Below are positions 17,409 through 25,673 of a DNA stretch of 64,000 bases, piece by piece (the first letter of the stretch is position 1; each line of letters opens with the position of its first letter). A program made the translations under genes and the position numbers. A model generated the notes under the pieces. The model did no database searches. It saw only the letters and a program-made list of their open reading frames with translations, and was not told the DNA's origin. This stretch comes from Ignavibacteriales bacterium (GTDB lineage Bacteria > Bacteroidota > Ignavibacteria > Ignavibacteriales > Melioribacteraceae). Location: assembly GCA_026390795.1 (NCBI GenBank), contig JAPLFG010000003.1, positions 310,001 to 374,000 on the forward strand, given 5' to 3'.

Positions 17409-17670
17409 AACGCAGCTACTGCGTTGTTCTTCTTCGAAAACTGGCAAGTTTAAAGTGCATGAGAACAAGCAAGTAAGTTGCGTCCGAAATGGACGCGCTT
17501 TCTTATGTCTTTGTGCACGGGCATGCCAGTGCCTCGAAGAAGGATGTAATGAAAGTTGCGTCCTTTTTATTTTTTAAAGACGTGCAATTCCTAACAAGTA
17601 GATTCATTGCTAGACAAATGCTTAATAGCAGTGCGCATACGCCTAGCGTAACAGAATGTGTGCATTGCTA
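17409..17670 (+). ncRNA. candidate structured leader RNA with switch-like pairing
   Basis: This gene-free stretch holds several nested inverted repeats. AACGCAG-CTA-CTGCGTT lies at 17409-17425. An outer stem pairs CTTCTTCGA (17429-17437) with TCGAAGAAG (17534-17542), continued by ACTGGC (17440-17445) with GCCAGT (17525-17530). Inside it is GCGTCC-GAAAT-GGACGC (17480-17496). A second GCGTCC (17558-17563), followed by TTTTTATTTTTT, could compete for GGACGC and form a terminator. A last hairpin pairs 17627-17637 with 17659-17669, 20 bases before the lipoprotein ATG. No known RNA family is recognised. Confidence 0.45.
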
Positions 17671-17690
17671 AATCAAACTAGGAGAAATGT

Positions 17691-18161
17691 ATGAAAAAAG
17701 TATTTGTAGCTTCTGCGATCATGAGCATTTTTTTATGCTCTTGTTTTTCGATTGGTTCCGCAACGCTTCCTTCTGCAACTGAGGGATATAATCCTAAAAA
17801 AACATATGAGAAATCATATGATGATGTGTGGAAAGTAATTCAAGATGTGCTGTTAACAGAACGCATCACTATTATCACGCAAGACAAAGCAAACAAAAGG
17901 ATACAAACGGATTATATTCAAGGACTCACACAAGCTGGCGTATTGGGTGGTTCTCTTACAACTCGATACAAATACAACATCATGTTTGAAACACAAGGAA
18001 AATATTCTACTACCATTACCATCATGGCCACACTTGAATCTTCATCAAAAAATATTGCATGGCACGATATATCAAAAGACAATATCGAGAAAGTTCAAAA
18101 TTTAGAAAATTATTTGTATGAAAAAATTGAAAGCCGTTCGAATAGTGGTGAAACGAAATAA
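17691..18161 (+). CDS. small lipoprotein, BamC-like or related fold
   Basis: A 156-residue protein with a lipoprotein signal peptide (VFVASAIMSIFLCSC, lipidated Cys at about residue 18). The mature part begins with a short flexible region and then TYEKSYDDVWKVIQDVLL...ITIITQDKANKRIQTDY. Proteins that pair a DVWxxxxxxL helix with a sheet in this way are often small outer-membrane lipoproteins resembling BamC domains. The ATG has an SD (AGGAGA) and is preceded by the structured region at 17409-17670, which may control it. The function is unknown. Confidence 0.65.
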   Translation: MKKVFVASAIMSIFLCSCFSIGSATLPSATEGYNPKKTYEKSYDDVWKVIQDVLLTERITIITQDKANKRIQTDYIQGLTQAGVLGGSLTTRYKYNIMFETQGKYSTTITIMATLESSSKNIAWHDISKDNIEKVQNLENYLYEKIESRSNSGETK

Positions 18162-18279
18162 AACATTTGATGTGTGTACATTTGATAAAAACCGCACACA
18201 CATTTCATCTGTAATAGTGGGCACTGGAATACATGATGTATTTAAATTTTGTCTTGCATGTAAATATGGAGGAGCATAC

Positions 18280-19524
18280 ATGAAACGAAAACATATTTTA
18301 TTTTTTATTCTGAGTATTACCCAAGTACTGTGGGCTCAAAAAATTGGGACAAAAATCATAACTCCCTTTGGCACCGCTCGATCAATTTCAGTACTGGCAG
18401 ATAACAGAATATTTGTAGGGACACAAAATGACGGATTATATTACTCACCCGATAATGGTAGCACGTGGATTTACCTTACATTTCCTCACTCATTAACAGG
18501 CATGGCATATAAATCGAGTTCGGGAAATTTGTATGTTGATGCACAATACAACGGTCTCTATCGAAGCAAAGGGGGAACTGGAAATTGGGAATTGGTCGGC
18601 TTTCAAGATGTGGAAATTGATCAGATTTTTGAAAGTGCAACGGGTAATTTAGTCTGTCATATTAATGCGTATAATCCAGCCGTGTATAATAGCGTATATA
18701 CGTTTTATCTTTCAAAAAATAATGGCCTTAACTGGAATTACATTCCATCTCAATTCAGTAAAAGTCTTGGCCTTGGTATTGCGGTACATCCCAATAAGAC
18801 GATCTACATCGGGACCTATCAAGGATTATATAAATCCACCGACGGTGAATCATGGCAATTTTGTGAGCCAGGAACTGTCTATTCAACAGCGATTCAGTCG
18901 AATGGATTAATCTATTATACAACCTCAAATGAAATCAGAAATACGATGGACAACGGGTCAGCGTTGGGTATTTTTCCTTTAACTCAATCTCCATTTGTGA
19001 CGTATAAAATTGTTAGAGATCAACAAGATGATTTGTACGTACAATCTACTAATTACAGCGAGAGTTATTTATATAAAAATACGAAGGGCTCTTTCATATG
19101 GAATCTATTAGGGGAATTGAATGGGGATAATGGTCATACGTATGGTAAACAGATGCAAATAAACTCTTTTGGGGATATATTCTATCTGGATGGAGGATCA
19201 CTATATAAGATAAATCGAACCATAACAAAAGTCGATGATTACCTCAATGTACAGGTACCACATCAGATTCAGTTGTTTCAGAATTATCCTAATCCATTCA
19301 ATCCAACGACAAACATATCATTCTCACTCAACGAAAAGACCTTCATGAAACTGAAGATTTACGATAGTTGTGGTAAAGAGATAACAACATTAGTAAATGA
19401 AGAAAAACCCGCTGGGACATATTCTGTTAAATTTGACGGTAATTCTTTATCAAGTGGTGTATATTTTTATCGATTACAAACTTCCCATTTTTCGCAAACT
19501 ATGAAACTACTATTATTGAAATAA
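18280..19524 (+). CDS. secreted BNR/beta-propeller protein with T9SS sorting tail
   Basis: A 414-residue protein from ATG 18280, chosen for the SD GGAGGAG and the signal peptide MKRKHILFFILSITQVLWA; a longer frame from 18118 overlaps the lipoprotein. The body has repeated photosystem/BNR-like blades (NNGSTW-type: YYSPDNGSTWIYL, LSKNNGLNWNYI, YKSTDGESWQF). The C-terminal 75 residues form the Por secretion tail: LFQNYPNPFNPTTNISFSL, YDSCGKEITTLVNEE, SSGVYFYRLQT and MKLLLLK. Known T9SS substrates are exported and anchored on the surface through this domain. It is the strongest taxonomic clue in the window. Confidence 0.85.
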   Translation: MKRKHILFFILSITQVLWAQKIGTKIITPFGTARSISVLADNRIFVGTQNDGLYYSPDNGSTWIYLTFPHSLTGMAYKSSSGNLYVDAQYNGLYRSKGGTGNWELVGFQDVEIDQIFESATGNLVCHINAYNPAVYNSVYTFYLSKNNGLNWNYIPSQFSKSLGLGIAVHPNKTIYIGTYQGLYKSTDGESWQFCEPGTVYSTAIQSNGLIYYTTSNEIRNTMDNGSALGIFPLTQSPFVTYKIVRDQQDDLYVQSTNYSESYLYKNTKGSFIWNLLGELNGDNGHTYGKQMQINSFGDIFYLDGGSLYKINRTITKVDDYLNVQVPHQIQLFQNYPNPFNPTTNISFSLNEKTFMKLKIYDSCGKEITTLVNEEKPAGTYSVKFDGNSLSSGVYFYRLQTSHFSQTMKLLLLK

Positions 19525-19608
19525 AGTTATATACAATTGAAAAATATCAATTAAGGATACTCAATAAATTGAATAAAAAATGATTGAATTTAAAATAAAA
19601 GTCTTGGT

Positions 19609-20064
19609 TCAGTTTTTTAAGGCAACATATGCGACAAGTCCTAATAAACCCAACGCAATAACGTCTGACAATGTTTTTGATTGAGCCCGTTTTTGAACAA
19701 AGTCACGTAACCATGCGAGTTGTGCTTCTGGTGCTTTTGCAATGTCAAGATATTTTATATCACCAAGCAAAGGTGGAAATGCTGCCCCAGGTTGTAAAAG
19801 CACCGGAAGAATATCTTTCCCTTCTGTTTTAGCAAGAAAAAGTTCGTTATTTACATACTTTGATTCACGAGCATTAGAAGTCCATAAAAGAACAAATAAA
19901 TCACTTCTTTTTATCTGATCTGATATTTCAATACTGAGGCTACTTCCTGCAGGAAGATCGTGTTCAGCTACGAATATATCCACATTGTTAAGCGCTAAAT
20001 GTTGTTTTAAATACTCTGCCCATCTGAGTTCATTTTGGGCATAACTAATAAATATATTATACAT
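19609..20064 (-). CDS. TIR-domain protein with C-terminal membrane helix
   Basis: A 151-residue protein from ATG 20064, which has GGGAG 11 bases upstream (a TTG at 20079 is unlikely). The TIR fold spans about residues 1-125: YNIFISYAQNELRWAEYL (box 1), VDIFVAEHDLPAG, IKRSDLFVLLWTSNARES, and NNELFLAK, whose Glu corresponds to the catalytic Glu of NADase TIRs. The last 20 residues (SDVIALGLLGLVAYVAL) form one hydrophobic helix, so it is probably tail-anchored. TIR proteins can destroy NAD during phage infection or act as scaffolds. It is a single gene without an obvious sensor partner next to it. Confidence 0.85.
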   Translation of the reverse strand: MYNIFISYAQNELRWAEYLKQHLALNNVDIFVAEHDLPAGSSLSIEISDQIKRSDLFVLLWTSNARESKYVNNELFLAKTEGKDILPVLLQPGAAFPPLLGDIKYLDIAKAPEAQLAWLRDFVQKRAQSKTLSDVIALGLLGLVAYVALKN

Positions 20065-20182
20065 AGTATAAACTCCCAAGCATTATATAAATAAATTGAA
20101 TTAGGAATAAACTAACACCATCTTTTCAGATAAAGATATAGAAATCAATAACAAGAAATTTGTTCATCAAAACAGTATTAAA

Positions 20183-20434
20183 TTATTTTCTATGCTTCGA
20201 GTAATGGTTATTTGTTTTGGGATTTACGTAATGCCCACCTTTATGAGATGAACCTTTTCCTCCTTTATAATATCCACCATTACTTCTTCTATGAGTACTA
20301 TAACTTTTGCTATGGTATGACTTATAACTGTAGGATTTTCGTTTTTGTGGCGCACCATCAATTGATGATAGTTGCGGTGTAATAAATAAAAATGATAACA
20401 ATACCATGAGGAAATATTTTATATTTTTTTTCAT
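20183..20434 (-). CDS. small secreted Gly/Ser/Tyr/His-rich basic protein
   Basis: About 84 residues. The ATG at 20434 follows GAGG by five bases; ATG 20437 and GTG 20440 are also in frame. It has a signal peptide (YFLMVLLSFLFITPQL) and a low-complexity mature part rich in Ser, Tyr, Lys, His and Gly (SYHSKSYSTHRRS, GGYYKGGKGSSHKGGHY), ending with NPKTNNHYSKHRK. The GSSHKGGHY.NPKT piece is familiar from small exported proteins of unknown role. It is first in a run of three small secreted genes on this strand. Confidence 0.6.
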   Translation of the reverse strand: MKKNIKYFLMVLLSFLFITPQLSSIDGAPQKRKSYSYKSYHSKSYSTHRRSNGGYYKGGKGSSHKGGHYVNPKTNNHYSKHRK

Positions 20435-20512
20435 CATCACCTCTTTTAATTGATATCGCTCTTATCTGTTAATGTATTTAAGAGCAAGAAATAACACTGC
20501 AGTCCAGAATTA

Positions 20513-20689
20513 TTAATATAACCAATGATCTACTCCACCATGACTAGAACATGCACCCGAGCCGGTTGCATCTGTTCGGGTCCCATCTTTACATACGGCA
20601 CCCTTTCTTTCAGATGGATCTGTGGAACTATCTTTACAATTCACACAAAATAACAATAGAAAAAAACCTATTAAGAGTAACCGTTTCAT
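20513..20689 (-). CDS. DUF3761-like small lipoprotein
   Basis: A 58-residue protein from ATG 20689, with SD GGAGGGG just upstream. The signal region is LLLIGFFLLLFCVNC, with a likely lipidated Cys. The mature part has the DUF3761 pattern VCKDGTRTDATGSGACSSHGGVDHW (split here as CKDGT...GACSSHGGV..W). The domain is of unknown function and found in short exported proteins. It sits 12 bases downstream of the 20701 gene and is co-oriented, so it is probably in the same transcript. Confidence 0.75.
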   Translation of the reverse strand: MKRLLLIGFFLLLFCVNCKDSSTDPSERKGAVCKDGTRTDATGSGACSSHGGVDHWLY

Positions 20690-20700
20690 GTCCCCTCCGA

Positions 20701-21081
20701 CTAACGAGAATGTTGCCAACAATATTTAGAGCCGGGTTCCGCCTTTCTTTTACATTGAGTTCCTTTCTTAGTAATTGCCTGACATTGAGAAGATGTTACT
20801 TCAGAAGAAGACTTCACTTTTTCTTTGATTTGAGATTGAGTGTTTATGGTGGCCTTTTCTTTTTTATTAACCTGAGTAGGCGGGTTACATCTCGAGCATG
20901 CTGAATACCCTCTGTCTAATGCATCTTTCAATTCAATGGGAATTGAACTTCTTCTTAGATACTGACAACCACTTGAATGGTACTTTGCACCAGTTTTTGT
21001 GATATAGACTGTTTGAGAAAATAGTTCTGTACTCAATAAACATACGAATAAAAATAAGAATAGGATTTTTCTTGTTCTCAT
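20701..21081 (-). CDS. secreted protein with two small Cys-rich domains
   Basis: A 126-residue protein with signal peptide (ILFLFLFVCLLSTELFSQ). Domain 1 (about 24-66) reads VYITKTGAKYHSSGCQYL ... CSRCNPP, an Ada-like H..GC...C..C metal-binding pattern often fused to nucleases or found alone. Domain 2 (about 98-126) reads CQAITKKGTQCKRKAEPGS then YCWQH, the small C..C..C..H (DUF5763-like) motif. Together they offer two metal sites. An exact copy of the shared promoter motif is 113 bases upstream, and a terminator-like hairpin lies between the motif and the gene. Confidence 0.75.
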   Translation of the reverse strand: MRTRKILFLFLFVCLLSTELFSQTVYITKTGAKYHSSGCQYLRRSSIPIELKDALDRGYSACSRCNPPTQVNKKEKATINTQSQIKEKVKSSSEVTSSQCQAITKKGTQCKRKAEPGSKYCWQHSR

Positions 21082-21139
21082 AATTCACCTCGTCTGTTGC
21101 ACTATTAATCTGAATTGAATTTAAAATTCATTTTATAAA

Positions 21140-21164
21140 AGTCCAAATCCCCCCGATTTGGACT
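21140..21164 (-). terminator. terminator-like hairpin in the leader of the 20701 gene
   Basis: AGTCCAAATC pairs with GATTTGGACT around five bases, and on the minus strand it is followed by TTTTAT. It lies between the motif copy at 21194 and the start at 21081, so it could attenuate that gene rather than end an upstream one. Confidence 0.5.
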
Positions 21165-21193
21165 GATTATCATAATATCTTCAATATTATGAT

Positions 21194-21211
21194 ACATCAG
21201 TATAAGTACGA
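21194..21211 (-). promoter_or_regulatory. shared island promoter motif, copy F (exact)
   Basis: Coding-strand reading TCGTACTTATACTGATGT, identical to copies D and G; with copy D the identity extends to 21 bases. It lies 113 bases upstream of the secreted Cys-rich protein gene. Confidence 0.7.
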
Positions 21212-21426
21212 TAAATGATTTTGGATTTTAATGACAAAGCAGTTTAAAAAGATTGATTGAGGTATATAAACTTGGAATATAAGAATTGGCACAACTAGGC
21301 AAATTCATGTTTTCAAATCATTTGTGGGGATGAACTTGTCCTTGTAGATGACCATAATATGTTTATTTCTAAAATCCGGAGCCATAATTGTGGGGAAATA
21401 TCACCTTTAATTCACGAACTCATTTG

Positions 21427-21444
21427 TCGTACTTATACTGATGT
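21427..21444 (+). promoter_or_regulatory. shared island promoter motif, copy G (exact)
   Basis: Plus-strand reading TCGTACTTATACTGATGT, 54 bases upstream of the small gene at 21498 and divergent from copy F. The identical orientation relative to the gene is the best sign that this is a promoter-linked element. Confidence 0.7.
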
Positions 21445-21497
21445 TAACTAAATCATGATTTTTTAGATTATATAGAATAAATATTTAAGGTAATATT

Positions 21498-21683
21498 ATG
21501 TTAGGAAAACATGAAAAGACACAAAAAGGCACCTTCCGTAAAGAAAGAAGTGATTCTCTTGTAAAAAATCTTAAGAAGGATTATCCAGAACTGGAAAAGT
21601 TTAATGGAAATACAAAGCTGGGAACTCTTCTTAATAAATTTCAGGTAGATTCGTTAAACCAGTTGCGTAAAAAGTTGAAATAA
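21498..21683 (+). CDS. small basic protein of unknown function
   Basis: A 61-residue, Lys-rich, helical protein: KHEKTQKGTFRKERSDSLV, then DYPELEKF and KLGTLLNKFQVDSLNQLRK. There is no signal peptide or cysteine. The pattern of a short basic N-terminus followed by a helical bundle is seen in small regulatory proteins, but I recognise no family. An SD (AAGGT) precedes the ATG and an exact promoter-motif copy lies 54 bases upstream, supporting expression. Confidence 0.6.
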   Translation: MLGKHEKTQKGTFRKERSDSLVKNLKKDYPELEKFNGNTKLGTLLNKFQVDSLNQLRKKLK

Positions 21684-21753
21684 TTCACAAAAAGGGATTC
21701 TGCATTATATTAATTTGTAATTCATCTATTCGAATAACGGATAACTAAATATT

Positions 21754-22413
21754 ATGGTTGATTCAAATTTATTATGGAAACCATTGCTTGAGGCTGCAGC
21801 TCAAACACTTGTTGGAGCCCTTGGGTCGTTAGCTGTGGGTAAATTAATCACTGGTATTAGAGAGAAAAATATATATGTAGGTGCAATGGATCTATGGTGT
21901 AGAGGTATTAGGGATGAGCAAATTTTCGAAAACTCCAACTTACTTTTTGATGGCATTATATAACCATATGCGCAATTATTTCCCGGCGATCCTTTTAAAA
22001 ATGGTCAAAGATGGAATGATTTATATTCGTTTGAAGGAAAAATTTCAAAACATCAATATCAGGCAATGGAATTTTTTTCTGGTTCAGATGCAGCATTACG
22101 TGTGGGTAGCTTAAATGGAGAGACCTTAGTAGGATTATATGCCCGATATGGATTTATACTTGAAGGAATTATAGGAGTAGTTCCAACAAAATTAATTAGG
22201 AAAAAGATTCCACAATTTTTTGAGCCATCCTTTTATGGAGCGCGAGCAATTGTTAAGGCAACTCTTTCAAAATGTCCAAGTCAATTAGGATACGTTGCTC
22301 AGACGATAGCATTGAAAAGTGGGATAGAGTTGGATACAAGCAGTTACAGTAATTTGTGGTATTTAAAAATTAAAAACATTGACCTTTATTCAAAATCGAA
22401 GTTCATAAGTTAA
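21754..22413 (+). pseudogene. hypothetical gene interrupted by one in-frame TAA
   Basis: One frame runs from ATG 21754 to the stop at 22413, interrupted only by TAA at 21961-21963. The N-terminal 69 codons (WKPLLEAAAQTLVGALGSL, a glycine-rich possible membrane helix) continue after the stop as PYAQLFPGDPFKNGQRWND, then a domain with SGSDAALRVGSLNGETLVG. Without the stop it would give about 219 residues. The downstream ATG at 22066 could still allow a 115-residue product. No family is recognised. Either a recent nonsense mutation or a sequencing error fits. Confidence 0.6.
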
Positions 22414-22630
22414 GTGCACCCCGTCTTGTCGATTTTAATTAGTGGTGTGATTTTAAAATGATTATATAATTGACTAAAACCTCACTCTATTCAGAAACAA
22501 TTCGCCTAGCTGTCCTTTTATAATCATTGTGGATGAATGTGCAATAAATAGTATGCCAGAGCATGTCATACACTTTTAGTGTCTTGATCCACAAATTACT
22601 CCAGCGTTTGATCTAAACTTTAGTAATTAC

Positions 22631-23662
22631 TTAGAGTCGACTTATTTCCTTTTCAATTAATCTATATTTATCTTTTACGTCATCTCCTGAATAAAATTCA
22701 AACAAATCCTTTTTTGAAAGTGTACCTAAACTTAAAAAACGTCTTAGATATTCTTGATTAAATTCCATAAGAAGCATGGATTTATCTAGTTGCTTTAATA
22801 TGGCCCGATTGTTATCAATATTATTCAATACTAAGGATTTAATGGAAAGAATATCAGTCACGTCCTTAACAAGCCGATTGACTAAAATGGCTAATAAATC
22901 TTTGTCCAAATCAATAACTCTGGCATTAAGAGCAATATCTCTGGCCAGCATATAAGCAATAATAAGATTTGAATAATCTCCTTTCTGGGAATTAATGATA
23001 GCTATTAGGCCAACTCCGGGGATATAACCAACATTTTCATAAATTTTAATAATCGAACTATCGACTAATGATACATCAAATACTATGAGACTAACTTTGC
23101 TTTCTCTGTTGGCTTGTGACTCAATTAATTGGCTCCAAGCAGTGTCTGCTTTTCGGGTAAAAACATCTTTACTTTCAATATCACCTAAGCGAATACTCTT
23201 ATCAAATTTACATTCTATTGCAATTTTTAATTCAGAGTCGCTATTCACCTCACAAATAATATCACCAGTTTTATTTTTGGGAATTTTCCCGATGCTATTA
23301 CCTGTCAAAAAAGCTCGATCTCTTAATTTCCTATCCAAGAAATAAGCATTTAAATATTCTACAATATCATCTTCAGCCAAAGTCCCTTTAATAGTTGATT
23401 TAAAAAAGAGTTCCTTTTTCATATCAAAAATCATTTTCAAACTTTCCAATTCAGTTCCAAGCTCGTTGGAAGTTTTTGATAAAAAAGAGGAGATTCGGTC
23501 TTCCATTAATGCTAATACACCTATGTAAATCGCTTTTACTAGTTTGGATTCCCGCTCGTTAGCCGATAAGTTATTGAAATAATTAAACACAATATCGTTT
23601 TCAATTTCAAACTTTCCAAGCTCAACTCTTTTTAATTTTTGATTCAGGTTTATATTGCCCAT
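22631..23662 (-). CDS. PD-(D/E)XK-type nuclease of the SIR2-HerA operon
   Basis: A 343-residue protein from ATG 23662, which follows the KTSC stop by one base (TAAAATG); a longer frame to 23791 only overlaps that gene. Residues of about 120-165 carry a restriction-like core: GDIICEVNSDSELKIAIECKFD, with D...E-C-K spacing as in PD-(D/E)XK enzymes, followed by a Gln-rich helix (WSQLIESQANR). The N- and C-terminal parts are helical with no known domain. Being last in a tightly coupled operon with SIR2 and HerA suggests a DNA-cutting effector or accessory subunit of that system. Confidence 0.7.
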   Translation of the reverse strand: MGNINLNQKLKRVELGKFEIENDIVFNYFNNLSANERESKLVKAIYIGVLALMEDRISSFLSKTSNELGTELESLKMIFDMKKELFFKSTIKGTLAEDDIVEYLNAYFLDRKLRDRAFLTGNSIGKIPKNKTGDIICEVNSDSELKIAIECKFDKSIRLGDIESKDVFTRKADTAWSQLIESQANRESKVSLIVFDVSLVDSSIIKIYENVGYIPGVGLIAIINSQKGDYSNLIIAYMLARDIALNARVIDLDKDLLAILVNRLVKDVTDILSIKSLVLNNIDNNRAILKQLDKSMLLMEFNQEYLRRFLSLGTLSKKDLFEFYSGDDVKDKYRLIEKEISRL

Positions 23663-23663
23663 T

Positions 23664-23876
23664 TTAACCGATTTTTTGTTGTCTATATTTTTTATAAATA
23701 TTTTGATGCGCATATGTTCCTTTTGATTCAGCACTAAGTAGCCCATCATATTCGTATGATGGCACATCATAATAGTCATAAACGCTACCATCTTTAAACT
23801 GAATCTCTAAGACGGCTGTATTGGGATCGTAACCAACTGCTTCGATGTGTGATGAACTTACGTGTACCATTTCCAT
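23664..23876 (-). CDS. KTSC-domain protein
   Basis: A 70-residue protein that is almost entirely one KTSC domain: MVHVSSSHIEAVGYDPNTA, VLEIQFKDGSVYDYYDVP, YDGLLSAESKGTYAHQNIY. The domain is named for its occurrence at the C-terminus of some lysyl-tRNA synthetases; its role is not established, and it is frequent in accessory genes. It starts three bases after the HerA stop and ends one base before the nuclease ATG, so it is part of one translation-coupled operon. It may be an adaptor or inhibitor of the nuclease (inference). Confidence 0.85.
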   Translation of the reverse strand: MEMVHVSSSHIEAVGYDPNTAVLEIQFKDGSVYDYYDVPSYEYDGLLSAESKGTYAHQNIYKKYRQQKIG

Positions 23877-23879
23877 GAT

Positions 23880-25673
23880 TTATTTCTTCCTTGCTTTAGT
23901 GATAGCTTTTTGCTCTCTAATTGCTGTAACGATAACTTTATAATTTTTGTCATTCGGTGTAAAAGTTGTTTTCCACGTTTTGACCAATTCGGGGTCATTA
24001 CTACTAGGTCTCGGTTCGACAAGGTCAATTCTAACTCGTGATGGAATATTAATGGCTTCACCTACAACAATAGCCTCACCAATTCTAAGTGAAGGGAGCA
24101 ATTCCATTAAACTATTCATATTATTAGGAGCTGCAGATTCTACTGTTCCTTTATCACTACTATTCGATAACCTCAACGCAACAAAGGTTCCCGCTTGGGC
24201 AAGAATAGTTTCAGAAATTTCCGAAGGGCGTTGAGTAACCACCATAGCTCCGATTCCAAACTTTCGTCCCTCCTTAAATATTTTTTCGACAGCTTTACGA
24301 GCATATCCATACACATTTGAATTTTTTTCTGATTTTGGAAGGTATGAATGAGCTTCTTCGTAAACCATTAATAAAGGCCGGTTTCGGCCCGTATAAGTCT
24401 CGAAGCGTCCCCAGTACATAGCATCGAACAAGAAACGACTGATTAAACCAACAGAGATATCTATTAGTTCGAATGGAATTCCACTCAAATCTAAAATTGT
24501 AAGTCGTTTGTCGTGTTCAATCCAACTCCTTAATAAATGATCGATGTCATGCTTACTTCTGACATCATAGTAATCAGGTGGGTTGAACATAAAACTAAAC
24601 CTTGAATCCTTTAATCTAGAATATATTTTTCCGATATAAGGGTACATTGTTTGTTTTTTCGATTTGTATGGTTGGGTATTATTAGGAGAGTATGGCGTGA
24701 ATCTAGCAGGTATTAAATCTTTGGCATTTCCTTCAGATTCTAGACATTCATTTGCCGTAATGTGATCACTATTATGATTATAAGTAGCATTTAATTCTCT
24801 ATCGAAGTCATACCACATTTGTTTGATGTCAAAAGGGATTGGTGAATCTGCTGTTATATAATTATCCTCAACTTTCCCAGCTTTTAATTTGCCAGCATTT
24901 ATCTTTTTTAATTCAACAATCTTTTCTCTTAACTGCTTGTCTTCGGGTTTTTCCTGGCCTTCTGATCTGCCCACTAAAAAGAAAGATAATTCATCAAAAG
25001 TCATTGTCCAAAATGGAACGAAGAGGGGATTAACTTTATCATTAATTTTGAATATTTGAGCACTATCCTTAAAAGCAGAAGGATATTCTCCATGAGTATC
25101 AACCAATACGATTCTGGCTCCTTCATAATCATTTAGAATACGCTTAATCAAATGCGCTGTAGTGTTTGATTTACCACTTCCTGTTGATCCCAGAATTGCG
25201 GAATGTCGCAAAATTAAATTATGCAAATCAATATATACTGGTAAGTTTTCAGACGATGAATGTTTGCCTATTTCAATATAGCCGTCTGATTTATTTCCAT
25301 AAATAAGTTTCAAATCCTCTTCTGTAACAATATGGACTTCGTCATTAATTGTGGGGAATGTGCCAACTCCCTTTTGAAATTTTTCATTGCCAAGTTTTTC
25401 GCCAATTAATTGAACTTGTAAAAATCGAGAACCATAGTTTGGTTCATATTGATTACTTTCATTACTTGACGGAGTATTACTTACTGAAGACACTAGCCCA
25501 TATAAAGTTAAACTCCCTATAGGAAACTTAACAAATGTTCCGATTTGCCCAATTTTATACAGCCTTCCTCCAATGATTGGTGCAGCAGATGGGATTTCTT
25601 TGGAAATTTCAACTTCTACGCTTCCACTACTCACATTAATCACATCGCCTAAATATGTAATATCTCTTTTCAT
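23880..25673 (-). CDS. herA: HerA-type DNA translocase/helicase of a SIR2-HerA defence system
   Basis: A 597-residue protein. The N-terminal HAS-barrel covers about residues 1-100 (GRLYKIGQIGTFVKFPIGS). The FtsK/HerA motor has Walker A GSTGSGKSNTTAHL near residue 160, LVDTHGEYPS, Walker B LLMVYEEAHSYLP near residue 437, and the sensor stretch MVVTQRPSEISETILAQAG. HerA forms hexamers that pump DNA. The upstream SIR2 gene overlaps by four bases. In the known SIR2-HerA (Nezha-type) systems the two proteins form a large complex that degrades NAD and DNA on phage infection. Length and motifs are complete. Confidence 0.92.
   Translation of the reverse strand: MKRDITYLGDVINVSSGSVEVEISKEIPSAAPIIGGRLYKIGQIGTFVKFPIGSLTLYGLVSSVSNTPSSNESNQYEPNYGSRFLQVQLIGEKLGNEKFQKGVGTFPTINDEVHIVTEEDLKLIYGNKSDGYIEIGKHSSSENLPVYIDLHNLILRHSAILGSTGSGKSNTTAHLIKRILNDYEGARIVLVDTHGEYPSAFKDSAQIFKINDKVNPLFVPFWTMTFDELSFFLVGRSEGQEKPEDKQLREKIVELKKINAGKLKAGKVEDNYITADSPIPFDIKQMWYDFDRELNATYNHNSDHITANECLESEGNAKDLIPARFTPYSPNNTQPYKSKKQTMYPYIGKIYSRLKDSRFSFMFNPPDYYDVRSKHDIDHLLRSWIEHDKRLTILDLSGIPFELIDISVGLISRFLFDAMYWGRFETYTGRNRPLLMVYEEAHSYLPKSEKNSNVYGYARKAVEKIFKEGRKFGIGAMVVTQRPSEISETILAQAGTFVALRLSNSSDKGTVESAAPNNMNSLMELLPSLRIGEAIVVGEAINIPSRVRIDLVEPRPSSNDPELVKTWKTTFTPNDKNYKVIVTAIREQKAITKARKK

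Noticed and set aside
17409-17542. Inverted-repeat region considered as an integron attC site
   Set aside because: No consistent RYYYAAC/GTTRRRY core pair is seen and there is no integron integrase in the window.
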